Shown here: positions 9,086-17,255 of the stretch, piece after piece
How the letters are laid out: every line of letters begins with the position of its first letter
Position numbering within the stretch: position 1 is the first letter of the stretch
Assembly: GCF_003386205.1 (NCBI RefSeq)
Contig: NZ_QRDY01000001.1
Coordinates: 434,001-498,000 of the forward strand
Source of the DNA: Cohnella lupini
GTDB taxonomy: Bacteria > Bacillota > Bacilli > Paenibacillales > Paenibacillaceae
Direction of reading: 5' to 3'
Length of the DNA: 64,000 nucleotides
The notes under the pieces: generated by a model
What the model was told of the DNA's origin: nothing
The model's database searches: none
Seen by the model: only the letters and a program-made list of their open reading frames with translations
Position numbers and translations under genes: made by a program

Positions 9086-10483
9086 ATGAATAAACCTAAC
9101 CGATTGCCCGGCGGCAAGCCCCAGGGAGCCCGAGAAGTCGCCATGAACGTACTTCATAACGTGGAAACGAAAGGCGCGTACAGCGGGTTGGAGCTTAACC
9201 AGGCGCTGCAAGCAGCGGGACTTTCCCGTCCGGATGCCGCCCTCGCGACGGAACTCGTCTATGGGACGATTCAGCGGCTGAATACGATCGACCACGATCT
9301 GAAAACGCGAGTGAAAGGTTGGCCGGGCAAGATCGAGCCTTGGGTGCGAAGCCTCCTTCGCATGAGCTATTACCAACTGAGATGGCTCACGCGCGTTCCT
9401 GCTCACGCCGCAGTGGACGAAGCGGTGACAATCGCCAAGAAGCGCGGCCATAAGGGGATCGGCGGTCTTGTGAACGGAGTATTGCGCGGGTTGCTGCGGG
9501 ATGGGATTAACGCTTCATTGTCGGAAAACCTGACGGCAGCGGAGCGTATCTCGCTTGAGCACAGTCATCCGCAATGGCTTGTCGAGCGTTGGATTGCCGA
9601 GTTCGGAGAAAGATTGACGGAGAACATCTGCTCGGCGAACAATGAGCATCCCCATGCATCAGCGCGAGTGAACCGAATGAAAGCGTCCCGGGACACCTTG
9701 GTGGCCGGAATGACGGATGCGGGATTCGAGACTTCTCCATCGCCTCTTGCCGGATACGGGATCATCGCGACGAAGGCGGGAAATCTGGTTCACTCGGATT
9801 GGTACAAGCAGGGCTTCCTGTCGGTTCAAGACGAGAGCTCCATGCTCGTTGCCGCGGTAGCCGACCCGAGGCCCGGCATGCGCGTGCTCGACTGCTGCGC
9901 GGCCCCCGGCGGGAAGACGATGCATATGGCCGAGCTCATGAACGACGAAGGTACGATCATCGCCAATGACGTGCATCCGCACAAAGAAGCATTAATCAAG
10001 CAGCAAGCCGAACGCTTGGAACTCAAGAACGTGCATACGATGGTTGGCGACGCCTTGGAGCTGTCGGAACGCATCGATCGAGAATCTTGCGATGTCGTGC
10101 TACTCGACGCTCCTTGTTCGGGTCTTGGCGTCATCCGCCGCAAGCCGGAGATTAAATGGAATAAAACAGCCGATGATATTACTAGCTTATCCGAGCTGCA
10201 AAATCGATTGCTGAACGAAGCGAGTTCCCTGGTCAAGCCATCTGGCGTTCTCGTCTATAGCACTTGCACGATAGCCAGGGAGGAGAACGAGGACACCGTT
10301 CGGCGTTTCATCGCGGAACATCCCGAGTTCTCGCTGGATGCGGAATGGCCTGAAGAGGTGCTTGCGCCGATCCGGGAAAGCGGAAACCTTCCGGACGATT
10401 TTCGCGGCATGCTCCAATTGCTTCCGCAGATGTTCGGCAGCGACGGGTTTTTCATCGCCCGGTTACGCAGGCAATCCCGGTAA
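9086..10483 (+). CDS. rsmB: 16S rRNA cytosine-967 C5-methyltransferase RsmB
   Basis: A 465-residue SAM-dependent RNA methyltransferase. The first about 150 residues are the NusB-like RNA-binding domain; the rest is the Rossmann fold, with CCAAPGGKTMH for SAM, DAPCSGLG holding one cysteine of the pair, and YSTCTI the other. Several ATGs lie close together (9077, 9083, 9086); AAGGA at 9073-9077 fits 9083 or 9086 best and I use 9086. The upstream start at 9041 is not supported. rlmN follows 20-35 bases later, as in the usual rsmB-rlmN-prpC-prkC-rsgA-rpe order of Firmicutes. Confidence 0.93.
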   Translation: MNKPNRLPGGKPQGAREVAMNVLHNVETKGAYSGLELNQALQAAGLSRPDAALATELVYGTIQRLNTIDHDLKTRVKGWPGKIEPWVRSLLRMSYYQLRWLTRVPAHAAVDEAVTIAKKRGHKGIGGLVNGVLRGLLRDGINASLSENLTAAERISLEHSHPQWLVERWIAEFGERLTENICSANNEHPHASARVNRMKASRDTLVAGMTDAGFETSPSPLAGYGIIATKAGNLVHSDWYKQGFLSVQDESSMLVAAVADPRPGMRVLDCCAAPGGKTMHMAELMNDEGTIIANDVHPHKEALIKQQAERLELKNVHTMVGDALELSERIDRESCDVVLLDAPCSGLGVIRRKPEIKWNKTADDITSLSELQNRLLNEASSLVKPSGVLVYSTCTIAREENEDTVRRFIAEHPEFSLDAEWPEEVLAPIRESGNLPDDFRGMLQLLPQMFGSDGFFIARLRRQSR

Positions 10484-10518
10484 TTATATGTTAAAATGGA
10501 CGAATGGTGGTGACGAAA

Positions 10519-11610
10519 TTGGAAAATGAACAAGCAGTAAAGAAGCAAGAGGTTAAGGAGCCGATCAAACCTTTTATTTACGATCTATCTTTGGAGCAAA
10601 TCCAAGACTGGACGAAAGAGCAGGGAGAACCCGCTTTTCGCGCCGGACAAATATTCGATTGGTTATACGTCAAACGCGTCGGTTCCTTCGAAGAGATGTC
10701 GAACCTTCCGAAGCCTTTGCGGGATAAGCTGATCGAGAGCTTTAATTTCGTGACGTTGACGGAAATCGCGAAATTCGAATCCAAAGACGGCACGATGAAG
10801 TTTCTGTTCGGTTTGCAAGACGACCATGCGATCGAGACGGTCATCATGAAGCACAATTACGGTAACAGCGTCTGCGTCACAACGCAGGTCGGCTGCCGTA
10901 TCGGCTGTACTTTCTGCGCTTCCACTTTAGGCGGGTTGAAACGAAGCCTGACGGCCGGGGAAATCATCGCGCAGGTTGTGCAATCGCAACGGATACTGGA
11001 TCCCAGTAACGAACGCGTATCGAGTATCGTCATTATGGGAATAGGCGAGCCGTTCGAGAACTACGACGCAACGATGAGCTTCCTGCGGACGATGATACAT
11101 CCTAAAGGTCTGAATATCGGGGCTAGGCATATTACGGTCTCGACGAGCGGAATCGTTCCGAGCATGATCAAGTTCGCGGACGAGAACACCCAAATCAATC
11201 TGGCCATATCGATCCACGCGCCGAACGACGCGCTTCGCTCGAAGCTGATGCCCGTCAATAGACGGTACCCGTTCGTGGACGTCATGAACGCTTGCAAGTA
11301 TTACATCGAGAAGACGGGCCGACGGATCACGTTCGAATACGCGTTGATCGGAGGCGTGAACGATCGTCCCGAGCATGCGGAAGAGCTGGGGGACGTTCTG
11401 CAGGGCATGTTATGCCACGTCAACTTAATCCCCGTCAATTATGTGCCGGAGCGGAATTACGTAAGAACTCCACGGGAAGACATCTTCGAATTTCAACGCG
11501 TTTTGCAGAAGAAAAACGTTAACGTAACGATTCGCAGGGAGCAGGGTCACGACATTGCCGCGGCATGCGGACAATTACGTGCGAAGCATATGGAGACGAC
11601 GACGGGGTGA
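10519..11610 (+). CDS. rlmN: Dual-specificity RNA methyltransferase RlmN
   Basis: A 363-residue radical SAM enzyme that methylates C2 of adenine 2503 in 23S rRNA and of A37 in some tRNAs. The iron-sulfur ligands are in [10 protein letters not shown], and the catalytic cysteine near the C-terminus is in [11 protein letters not shown] favour the TTG at 10519, placed 5-6 bases after GGTGGTGA; the in-frame ATG at 10504 would overlap that site but cannot be excluded. The stop overlaps the start of the PP2C phosphatase gene. Confidence 0.93.
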   Translation: MENEQAVKKQEVKEPIKPFIYDLSLEQIQDWTKEQGEPAFRAGQIFDWLYVKRVGSFEEMSNLPKPLRDKLIESFNFVTLTEIAKFESKDGTMKFLFGLQDDHAIETVIMKHNYGNSVCVTTQVGCRIGCTFCASTLGGLKRSLTAGEIIAQVVQSQRILDPSNERVSSIVIMGIGEPFENYDATMSFLRTMIHPKGLNIGARHITVSTSGIVPSMIKFADENTQINLAISIHAPNDALRSKLMPVNRRYPFVDVMNACKYYIEKTGRRITFEYALIGGVNDRPEHAEELGDVLQGMLCHVNLIPVNYVPERNYVRTPREDIFEFQRVLQKKNVNVTIRREQGHDIAAACGQLRAKHMETTTG

Positions 11611-12383
11611 TGGATGTGAAGACGGTATTACGGAGTCATGTCGGCAAAGTAAGGCAAGTCAATGAAGATCAAGCATGGAGCGGACTTTTGTCCGGCGGTC
11701 AGACGGCCGCGATCGTTGCGGACGGAATGGGCGGACATCGCGCGGGCGATGTTGCCAGCTCTCTCGCCGTGGACAGCTTAGTGCAATCGTTGCAAGCTTG
11801 GGGGCAACCATCTTCGCAAGAAGACGGGGTCTCCGCACTGCGGGATATGATTCGCAAGGCCAATTCCGCCGTCTATGAAACGGCGTCCCTGAACGAACAA
11901 TACCACAATATGGGGACGACGGTCGTGGTGGCGATATTGGCCGGAAGTACCGGATTGATCGGCCACATCGGCGATAGCAGGGCATATCGGCTGCGAGGCG
12001 GTCGATTAGAGCTGTTGACGGAGGATCATACGCTGGTCAACGAGCTTACGAAGTCGGGTCAGCTAAGTCCTGACGAGGCCGCGCGGCATCCGAGACGCAA
12101 CGTGTTAACGAGAGCGCTGGGAACCGACCGCGAGGTCGACGTAGACGTCCAGGTCATCGAGTGGCTCGCCGGCGACCTGTTGTTGTTATGCAGCGACGGA
12201 CTTAGCGGATTAGTCGAGCCGTCGGACTTGCAAGCGACGTTAGACGACACGAACGCGCTAATGGAGCAACAAGCGCAGAAGCTTATCGATCTGGCGCTCG
12301 AAGCGGGCGGAGACGATAACATTACCGTCGTTCTGATTTCGGACGATGGACAGGCAATTGCCGCAGGAGGGGAATCGGCATGA
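11610..12383 (+). CDS. prpC: PP2C-type Ser/Thr protein phosphatase (Stp1/PrpC)
   Basis: A 257-residue metal-dependent phosphatase, partner of the PASTA kinase encoded next. The PP2C motifs are visible: VNEDQAW, VADGMGGHRAGDVAS with two metal-binding Asp-type positions, GHIGDSRAYR, LLLCSDGLSG and GGDDNITVV. It reverses PrkC phosphorylation in the cytoplasm. The gene overlaps rlmN by one base and prkC by four (ATGA), so the kinase and phosphatase are co-translated. Confidence 0.95.
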   Translation: MDVKTVLRSHVGKVRQVNEDQAWSGLLSGGQTAAIVADGMGGHRAGDVASSLAVDSLVQSLQAWGQPSSQEDGVSALRDMIRKANSAVYETASLNEQYHNMGTTVVVAILAGSTGLIGHIGDSRAYRLRGGRLELLTEDHTLVNELTKSGQLSPDEAARHPRRNVLTRALGTDREVDVDVQVIEWLAGDLLLLCSDGLSGLVEPSDLQATLDDTNALMEQQAQKLIDLALEAGGDDNITVVLISDDGQAIAAGGESA

Positions 12384-14458
12384 TCGGACTTACGCTAAGC
12401 GGGCGTTACGAACTGCTGGCTCGTGTTGGCGGGGGCGGAATGGCGCTTGTCTACAAAGCGCGAGACTTATTGTTGAATCGGTTCGTGGCGGTTAAAGTAT
12501 TGCGACAGCAGTTCACCCACGACGAGGACTTCGTGAAGCGATTCCGTCGCGAGGCGCAAGCCGCCGCATCGTTGTCCCATCCGAATATCGTGAGCATCTA
12601 CGATGTAGGGCAGGTTGAGGACACCCATTATATCGTTATGGAATTCATCGACGGCGCGAATTTGAACGAAATCATACGCGAACGGGCGCCGTTTCAAGCG
12701 GACGAAGCCGTTAAAATCACGTCGCAAATTTGCGACGCGTTGGAACACGCCCATCATAACCAGATCATTCATCGCGACATTAAACCGCATAATATTCTAA
12801 TGGGCAATAACGGCCGGGTCAAAGTAACGGATTTCGGAATAGCCCGCGCCGTTACGTCTTCAACGATAACCCAGACGGGCTCCGTGATCGGGTCCGTGCA
12901 TTACTTTTCTCCTGAGCACGCCAAGGGCGTAGCCACCGGCGAGAAGTCGGATTTGTATTCGCTTGGAATCGTGCTGTACCAGATGCTCACGGGCAGGCTT
13001 CCATTCTTGGGGGAAAGCCCGATCAGCGTCGCGCTCAAGCATTTGCAGGATCCGTTCGAGCAGCCACGCAAGGTGAACCCTTATATTCCGCAAAGCGTGG
13101 AGAACATCATTCTCAGGGCAATGCGCAAAAATCCCCAAGAGCGGTACCAATCCGCGCGGGAGATGCTCACGGATCTTGAAACGTGTCTGCAGCCCCAAAG
13201 GTTAAACGAGCCGGCGGTGCAGTATTCTAGCGACGAGGACGACGAGCACGACAAGACGAAGGTGATACCTGCCATTCGTCCCGATATGCGGAATACGATA
13301 GAAGCCCCCGCGGTTAAAGTGACGACGAACGAAGAACGTTGGAATTCGGACGGACTCGGAGAGCGCAAACGCAAGTGGGTGTTGCCTACGATTCTTGGCG
13401 TCCTGGCTATCATTCTGATCGGAGTGCTGCTGTGGGCCGTTGCGGCGTTAAGAGACCAGATGGAGACGAAAGACGTTATGGTCCCTACTGTGATCGGACA
13501 AGATGAGGATGATGCGATCAAAACCTTGACGGATGCTGGCTTCACAATAATGGAACCGACCCTTAAAGACGTAAGTACCGATGAACAAAAAGGCAAAGTC
13601 ATCAAGCAATCGAAGCTCGAAGTGGAAATCAAGGAAGGTTCGCCGGTACAGTTGACCATCGGTACCGGGAAAGAAATGTCGACGATGCCCGATTTGAAAG
13701 GAAAATCTCTGGAAGAAGCAAAAGGCCTGTTGACGGATCTCGGCGTGGATCCCGCGAATATCGGCACGAATCCGATCTTCGACGAGAGCGAACCGGACAC
13801 GGTGCTGGACCAGGTTCCGAAGAGCGAGGACCTGTTCGATCCGGAGAAGGCGGTCGTCAACCTGACTATAAGCAAAGGCGAAGAATCGATTCCGATGCCT
13901 AACTTGATCGGCAAGACGGAAGCCGAAGCGAAAGCGACCATCGAGCAAAAAGATCTGAAGCTTCCGGCGGATAAAATTTTCAGAGAAAAGAGCTATTTGA
14001 AAAAGGGAACCGTGTTTAAACAATTCCCCGCGGAAGAGAATGAAATGGTGCAGCCTAAATCGGAGGTTTCGATCTGGGTCAGTGACGGTTATCCAGCGGA
14101 ATCCCGCGCGCAGAAGCTGAACATTACCGTTTCGCCTGCCGTCGAAGGTCAGTCAAGCAAGATCAGGATCGAATATACCGACGCCACGGGAGAGAATATC
14201 CAGTGGGGCACGAAGACGATTAACCAAACAACCAATTTCGAGGTCACGCTTATCCTATCGCCGACTAAAGACGGCATCATCAGGATATACCGCGACGGGC
14301 AGTTCCTGCAGGAAGAGCCGGTACCGTACTTGGTTATTCCGGCATCAAACACGGAAGAGCCTGTTCCGCCCGGATCCGGAGACGTGACTGAAGGCGGGGA
14401 AACGCCCGTCGACGGCGACGGAACGGATCCCGTCGAAGGCGAAATCTTGAATCCATAA
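12380..14458 (+). CDS. prkC: PASTA-domain Ser/Thr kinase PrkC
   Basis: A 692-residue membrane kinase. Residues about 10-270 are the kinase domain (glycine loop RVGGGGMALVYKA, catalytic HRDIKPHNIL, DFGIARA). After an acidic linker, one transmembrane helix (about 332-355) leads to three extracellular PASTA repeats starting near VPTVIGQD, MPDLKGKS and MPNLIGKT, which bind muropeptides in this family, then an Ig-like C-terminal domain and an acidic Gly/Pro tail. In spore formers PrkC links cell-wall fragments to germination and growth control. It is coupled to prpC and followed 63 bases later by rsgA. Confidence 0.95.
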   Translation: MIGLTLSGRYELLARVGGGGMALVYKARDLLLNRFVAVKVLRQQFTHDEDFVKRFRREAQAAASLSHPNIVSIYDVGQVEDTHYIVMEFIDGANLNEIIRERAPFQADEAVKITSQICDALEHAHHNQIIHRDIKPHNILMGNNGRVKVTDFGIARAVTSSTITQTGSVIGSVHYFSPEHAKGVATGEKSDLYSLGIVLYQMLTGRLPFLGESPISVALKHLQDPFEQPRKVNPYIPQSVENIILRAMRKNPQERYQSAREMLTDLETCLQPQRLNEPAVQYSSDEDDEHDKTKVIPAIRPDMRNTIEAPAVKVTTNEERWNSDGLGERKRKWVLPTILGVLAIILIGVLLWAVAALRDQMETKDVMVPTVIGQDEDDAIKTLTDAGFTIMEPTLKDVSTDEQKGKVIKQSKLEVEIKEGSPVQLTIGTGKEMSTMPDLKGKSLEEAKGLLTDLGVDPANIGTNPIFDESEPDTVLDQVPKSEDLFDPEKAVVNLTISKGEESIPMPNLIGKTEAEAKATIEQKDLKLPADKIFREKSYLKKGTVFKQFPAEENEMVQPKSEVSIWVSDGYPAESRAQKLNITVSPAVEGQSSKIRIEYTDATGENIQWGTKTINQTTNFEVTLILSPTKDGIIRIYRDGQFLQEEPVPYLVIPASNTEEPVPPGSGDVTEGGETPVDGDGTDPVEGEILNP

Positions 14459-14521
14459 CGACCTTCAATCTCGGAAAGACATCTAGAGCCGATTCGGGCT
14501 AGGAGAAGGAGCGATTATCCA

Positions 14522-15427
14522 ATGCCCGAGGGCTTGATCGTGAAAGCATTAAGCGGATACTACTACGTGCAGAAGCCCGAAGGCGGAACCCCCGTGCAGT
14601 GCAGGGGCAGAGGCATATTCAAGAAACGGGGAGAATCGCCTCTGGTCGGAGATCGCGTCGTCTACAGCGAGACGGAGAACGGGGAAGGCTCGGTCGAGGA
14701 AATACTGCCGCGCAAGTCCGAGCTCATCCGTCCGCAAATCGCGAACGCCGACTTGGCCGTGCTCGTATTCTCCGTCGTGCGTCCCGAGCTCAATTTGATA
14801 TTGTTGGACAAATTCCTGGTCCATACCGAGTTTGCCCGGATGGACGCATTGCTCGTATTGACGAAAATGGATCGAATTCCGGAAGGAGAAGAAGGGGAGA
14901 AAATTCGCCGAACGGTGGAAATCGCCCGTTCCCTCTATTCTTCGATCGGTTATCAAGTCATTCTTACAAGCGCGCATGAAGGACAAGGCTTGGAAGAATT
15001 GCGGACCGCGCTTGCAGGTCATATTAACATGCTGGCCGGCCAGTCCGGAGTCGGCAAATCCTCGCTCGTAAATTCTCTCGTCCCGGGCTTGAAGCTGGAG
15101 ACGAACGAAATCAGCGTTAAGCTTGGTCGCGGGAAGCATACTACTAGGCACGTAGAGCTTATTCCGATGGCTGGAGGAGGATTTATGGCCGATACGCCGG
15201 GGTTCAGCCAGCTTGATTTCGGAGAGCTCGGCATCGACGAGATCGGTTCCTGTTTTCGCGAATTCAGGGAATTGTCCGGACAGTGCAAATTCCGCGGCTG
15301 CACGCACACGCATGAACCGCATTGCGCCGTTCAGAACGCGAAGGAGCGAGGCGAAATCGCGGAATCCCGTTATCAGAATTACGTCAGCTTCTTGGCGGAA
15401 TGGAAAGAAATTAAGCGGAGGTATTAA
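14522..15427 (+). CDS. rsgA: Ribosome small-subunit-dependent GTPase RsgA
   Basis: A 301-residue circularly permuted GTPase that checks 30S subunit maturation. Order: N-terminal OB fold, G4 (TKMD) before G1 (GQSGVGKSSL) and G3 (DTPGF), then a zinc knuckle with Cys/His (CKFRGCTHTHEPHC). The permuted order is diagnostic. rpe starts one base after its stop. Confidence 0.95.
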   Translation: MPEGLIVKALSGYYYVQKPEGGTPVQCRGRGIFKKRGESPLVGDRVVYSETENGEGSVEEILPRKSELIRPQIANADLAVLVFSVVRPELNLILLDKFLVHTEFARMDALLVLTKMDRIPEGEEGEKIRRTVEIARSLYSSIGYQVILTSAHEGQGLEELRTALAGHINMLAGQSGVGKSSLVNSLVPGLKLETNEISVKLGRGKHTTRHVELIPMAGGGFMADTPGFSQLDFGELGIDEIGSCFREFRELSGQCKFRGCTHTHEPHCAVQNAKERGEIAESRYQNYVSFLAEWKEIKRRY

Positions 15428-15428
15428 C

Positions 15429-16073
15429 ATGACAATAATTGCACCCTCCATTCTAGCGTCGGATTTCTCTTCCTTGGGAGACGAGATCCGCAGCATAGAT
15501 GCCGCTGGAGCGGATTGGGTACATATCGATATCATGGACGGCCATTTCGTTCCTAATCTGACGTTCGGACCGCCGATCGTCTCCATGATTCGTCCCGTTA
15601 CCAAGCTGTTCTTCGACGCTCACCTCATGGTCGAAAATCCGCAACTGTTGTTTCCGGCATTGGCTGCCGCGGGAGCGGATAGGGTCACCGTTCATCCCGA
15701 AGCTTGCGTGCATTTGCATCGTACGCTGACCGAAATCAAGAGTTTTGGAATGAAGGCCGGAGTTGCTCTTAATCCGCACACGCCGCTGTCCGTAATCGAA
15801 TATGTTCTGGACGAGATCGACCTGGTATTGATCATGACGATCAATCCGGGCTTCGGAGGGCAGTCGTTCCTGCCAGCCATGTTACCGAAACTCAGGCAGC
15901 TTCGCGAAATGTTGGAGCGGCATGGACGTAGCGACATCTACATTCAAGTTGACGGTGGCATAAACAAGGAAACCGCCGCATTGGTTAAAGAAGCGGGAGC
16001 CAATTCGTTGGTAGCCGGCACCTATATTTTCGGGCACGAAGATCGGGCGGCGGCCATTTCCTCTTTACGATAA
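15429..16073 (+). CDS. rpe: Ribulose-phosphate 3-epimerase
   Basis: A 214-residue TIM-barrel epimerase interconverting ribulose 5-phosphate and xylulose 5-phosphate. Signatures: IAPSILASDFSSL, the metal/catalytic HIDIMDGHFVPN, and the phosphate-binding NPGFGGQSF and VDGGIN. The ATG at 15429 overlaps nothing; the much longer in-frame form from 15213 runs through rsgA and is rejected. In Bacillus, thiN lies between rpe and spoVM; it is absent here. Confidence 0.95.
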   Translation: MTIIAPSILASDFSSLGDEIRSIDAAGADWVHIDIMDGHFVPNLTFGPPIVSMIRPVTKLFFDAHLMVENPQLLFPALAAAGADRVTVHPEACVHLHRTLTEIKSFGMKAGVALNPHTPLSVIEYVLDEIDLVLIMTINPGFGGQSFLPAMLPKLRQLREMLERHGRSDIYIQVDGGINKETAALVKEAGANSLVAGTYIFGHEDRAAAISSLR

Positions 16074-16114
16074 GAAGACTTATACAATAATCGCCCATTT
16101 CCTTCCTTCGTCTG

Positions 16115-16144
16115 GCATAGGACAAATTGAGGGCCGCATACATT
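16115..16144 (+). promoter_or_regulatory. Candidate sigma-E promoter for spoVM
   Basis: CATACATT at 16137-16144 is an exact match to the sigma-E -10 consensus CATACANT. A -35-like GCATAGG lies at 16115-16121, 15 bases upstream. Position fits mother-cell expression of spoVM, which is sigma-E dependent in B. subtilis. Confidence 0.65.
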
Positions 16145-16211
16145 GGAATCAATAGCGCGCTTCGAACTTAGGAGCCGGCAAGGGTTCAGCCTGCGGAGGA
16201 GGGATGGGACG

Positions 16212-16292
16212 ATGAAGTTTTACACCATCAAGCTGCCGAAATTTTTGGGTGGCTTCGTCAAAGCGATTCTCAATACATTTCACAAAAATTGA
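16212..16292 (+). CDS. spoVM: Stage V sporulation protein SpoVM
   Basis: A 26-codon gene too short for most gene finders. It starts MKFYTIKLPKFLGGFVKA and ends in FHKN, close to the 26-residue B. subtilis SpoVM along its whole length. SpoVM is an amphipathic helix that recognises the positive curvature of the forespore surface and anchors the SpoIVA coat basement layer. The RBS (GGAGGAGGG) is strong, a sigma-E-like promoter lies upstream and a terminator downstream. The position between rpe and rpmB is the conserved one. Confidence 0.93.
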   Translation: MKFYTIKLPKFLGGFVKAILNTFHKN

Positions 16293-16320
16293 CGTGTTCC
16301 ATTCAAACAACAACAAAAAG

Positions 16321-16347
16321 AACCGTCAGGATGACCTGACGGTTTTT
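16321..16347 (+). terminator. Bidirectional terminator between spoVM and rpmB
   Basis: AACCGTCAGG (16321-16330), loop ATGA, perfect complement (16335-16344), then T on the plus strand and A-rich bases before the stem, which read as T on the minus strand. It serves spoVM (plus) and rpmB (minus). Confidence 0.85.
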
Positions 16348-16381
16348 CTTCATTCAAGTTCGATATGGCCACAGACGTGAA

Positions 16382-16570
16382 TTATACGCGAGTTACTTCT
16401 CCGGATTTCAGAGCACGGGCGCTTACATATACACGTTTCGGTTTACCGTTCACCAGAATGCGCACTTTTTGTACGTTAACCCCCCAAGAACGGCGGGTAG
16501 TGTTATTCGCGTGAGATTTGTTGTTGCCGGAACCCGGCTTTTTCCCTGTGATATAACATTTACGAGCCAC
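16382..16570 (-). CDS. rpmB: 50S ribosomal protein L28
   Basis: A 62-residue L28. The start [11 protein letters not shown] and the [14 protein letters not shown] segment are characteristic. It has a single Cys, so it is the form without the zinc-binding Cys pairs. The start codon is GTG with GGGAGGTG upstream. It is divergent from yloU, the conserved arrangement. Confidence 0.95.
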   Translation of the reverse strand: MARKCYITGKKPGSGNNKSHANNTTRRSWGVNVQKVRILVNGKPKRVYVSARALKSGEVTRV

Positions 16571-16612
16571 TAAAAATACACCTCCCTACCACGTCCATAC
16601 AAATACTTCACT

Positions 16613-16641
16613 ATCTTAGCACAGCGCATAACCGGATGCAA
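16613..16641 (-). promoter_or_regulatory. SigA promoter of rpmB
   Basis: On the minus strand TTGCAT, 17-base spacer, TAAGAT, preceded by TG for an extended -10. It lies about 45 bases before the start codon. Confidence 0.7.
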
Positions 16642-16703
16642 CGGAAATTGGCGACAAATAAGGCATTTAAGGGTCTAATCGCGAGATTTACCTAGAAAAC
16701 GGC

Positions 16704-16732
16704 TTCATTCTGCCGATTTTTTATAGTACAAT
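16704..16732 (+). promoter_or_regulatory. Candidate SigA promoter of yloU-fakA
   Basis: TTCATT (16704-16709), 17-base spacer, TACAAT (16727-16732), 41 bases before the yloU start. Confidence 0.45.
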
Positions 16733-16773
16733 GAGGTATGGTCCATAATAACGGCATAAAGGAGAGAATTTCC

Positions 16774-17133
16774 ATGCCATTGCAGCTTGTTTCGGAGAAC
16801 GGAAAGATAGACGTGGCGGATCAAGTCATCGCTGTGATCGCCGGATCGGCGGCATTAGATTGTTATGGGCTCGTGGGCATGGCATCCCGCAAAGGATTGA
16901 AGGACGGCATCGCCGAGCTGCTCGGCCGGGAGAATTTGTCGCGGGGCGTGGAAGTCCGCCACGAGGGAGAGCTTGTCCATCTCGATCTTTATGTCATCGT
17001 TAGCTACGGAACCAAAATCTCCGAAGTCGCCCATAATATCCAATCCAAAGTGAAATACGTATTGGAGCAAGTCGTGGGGCTGAAGGTCGATTTAGTGAAC
17101 GTGAACGTTCAAGGAGTACGCGTGTTGAAGTAG
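16774..17133 (+). CDS. yloU: Asp23/Gls24 family envelope stress protein YloU
   Basis: A 119-residue Asp23-family protein (ISENGKIDVADQVIAVIAG-like start, QGVRVL at the end). The family associates with the cell envelope and is often stress linked; the exact role of YloU is unknown. The ATG at 16774 has GGAGAG upstream; the ATG at 16738 overlaps the promoter and is rejected. It precedes fakA as in Bacillus. Confidence 0.88.
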   Translation: MPLQLVSENGKIDVADQVIAVIAGSAALDCYGLVGMASRKGLKDGIAELLGRENLSRGVEVRHEGELVHLDLYVIVSYGTKISEVAHNIQSKVKYVLEQVVGLKVDLVNVNVQGVRVLK

Positions 17134-17255
17134 CTTAAAGAGGTTGTTCGAAAAAGGCCGACTTTTAATCAAGAGGCTAATCAAGAAGCAGATTTACATT
17201 GGCGCTTGCCATCGTGCTTCTTGAACTTGCTCATATTAGGAAGGGGAATACGTCA

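Noticed and set aside
14549..15604. 351-residue minus-strand ORF across rsgA
   Set aside because: Antisense shadow of rsgA and rpe; no recognisable motif.
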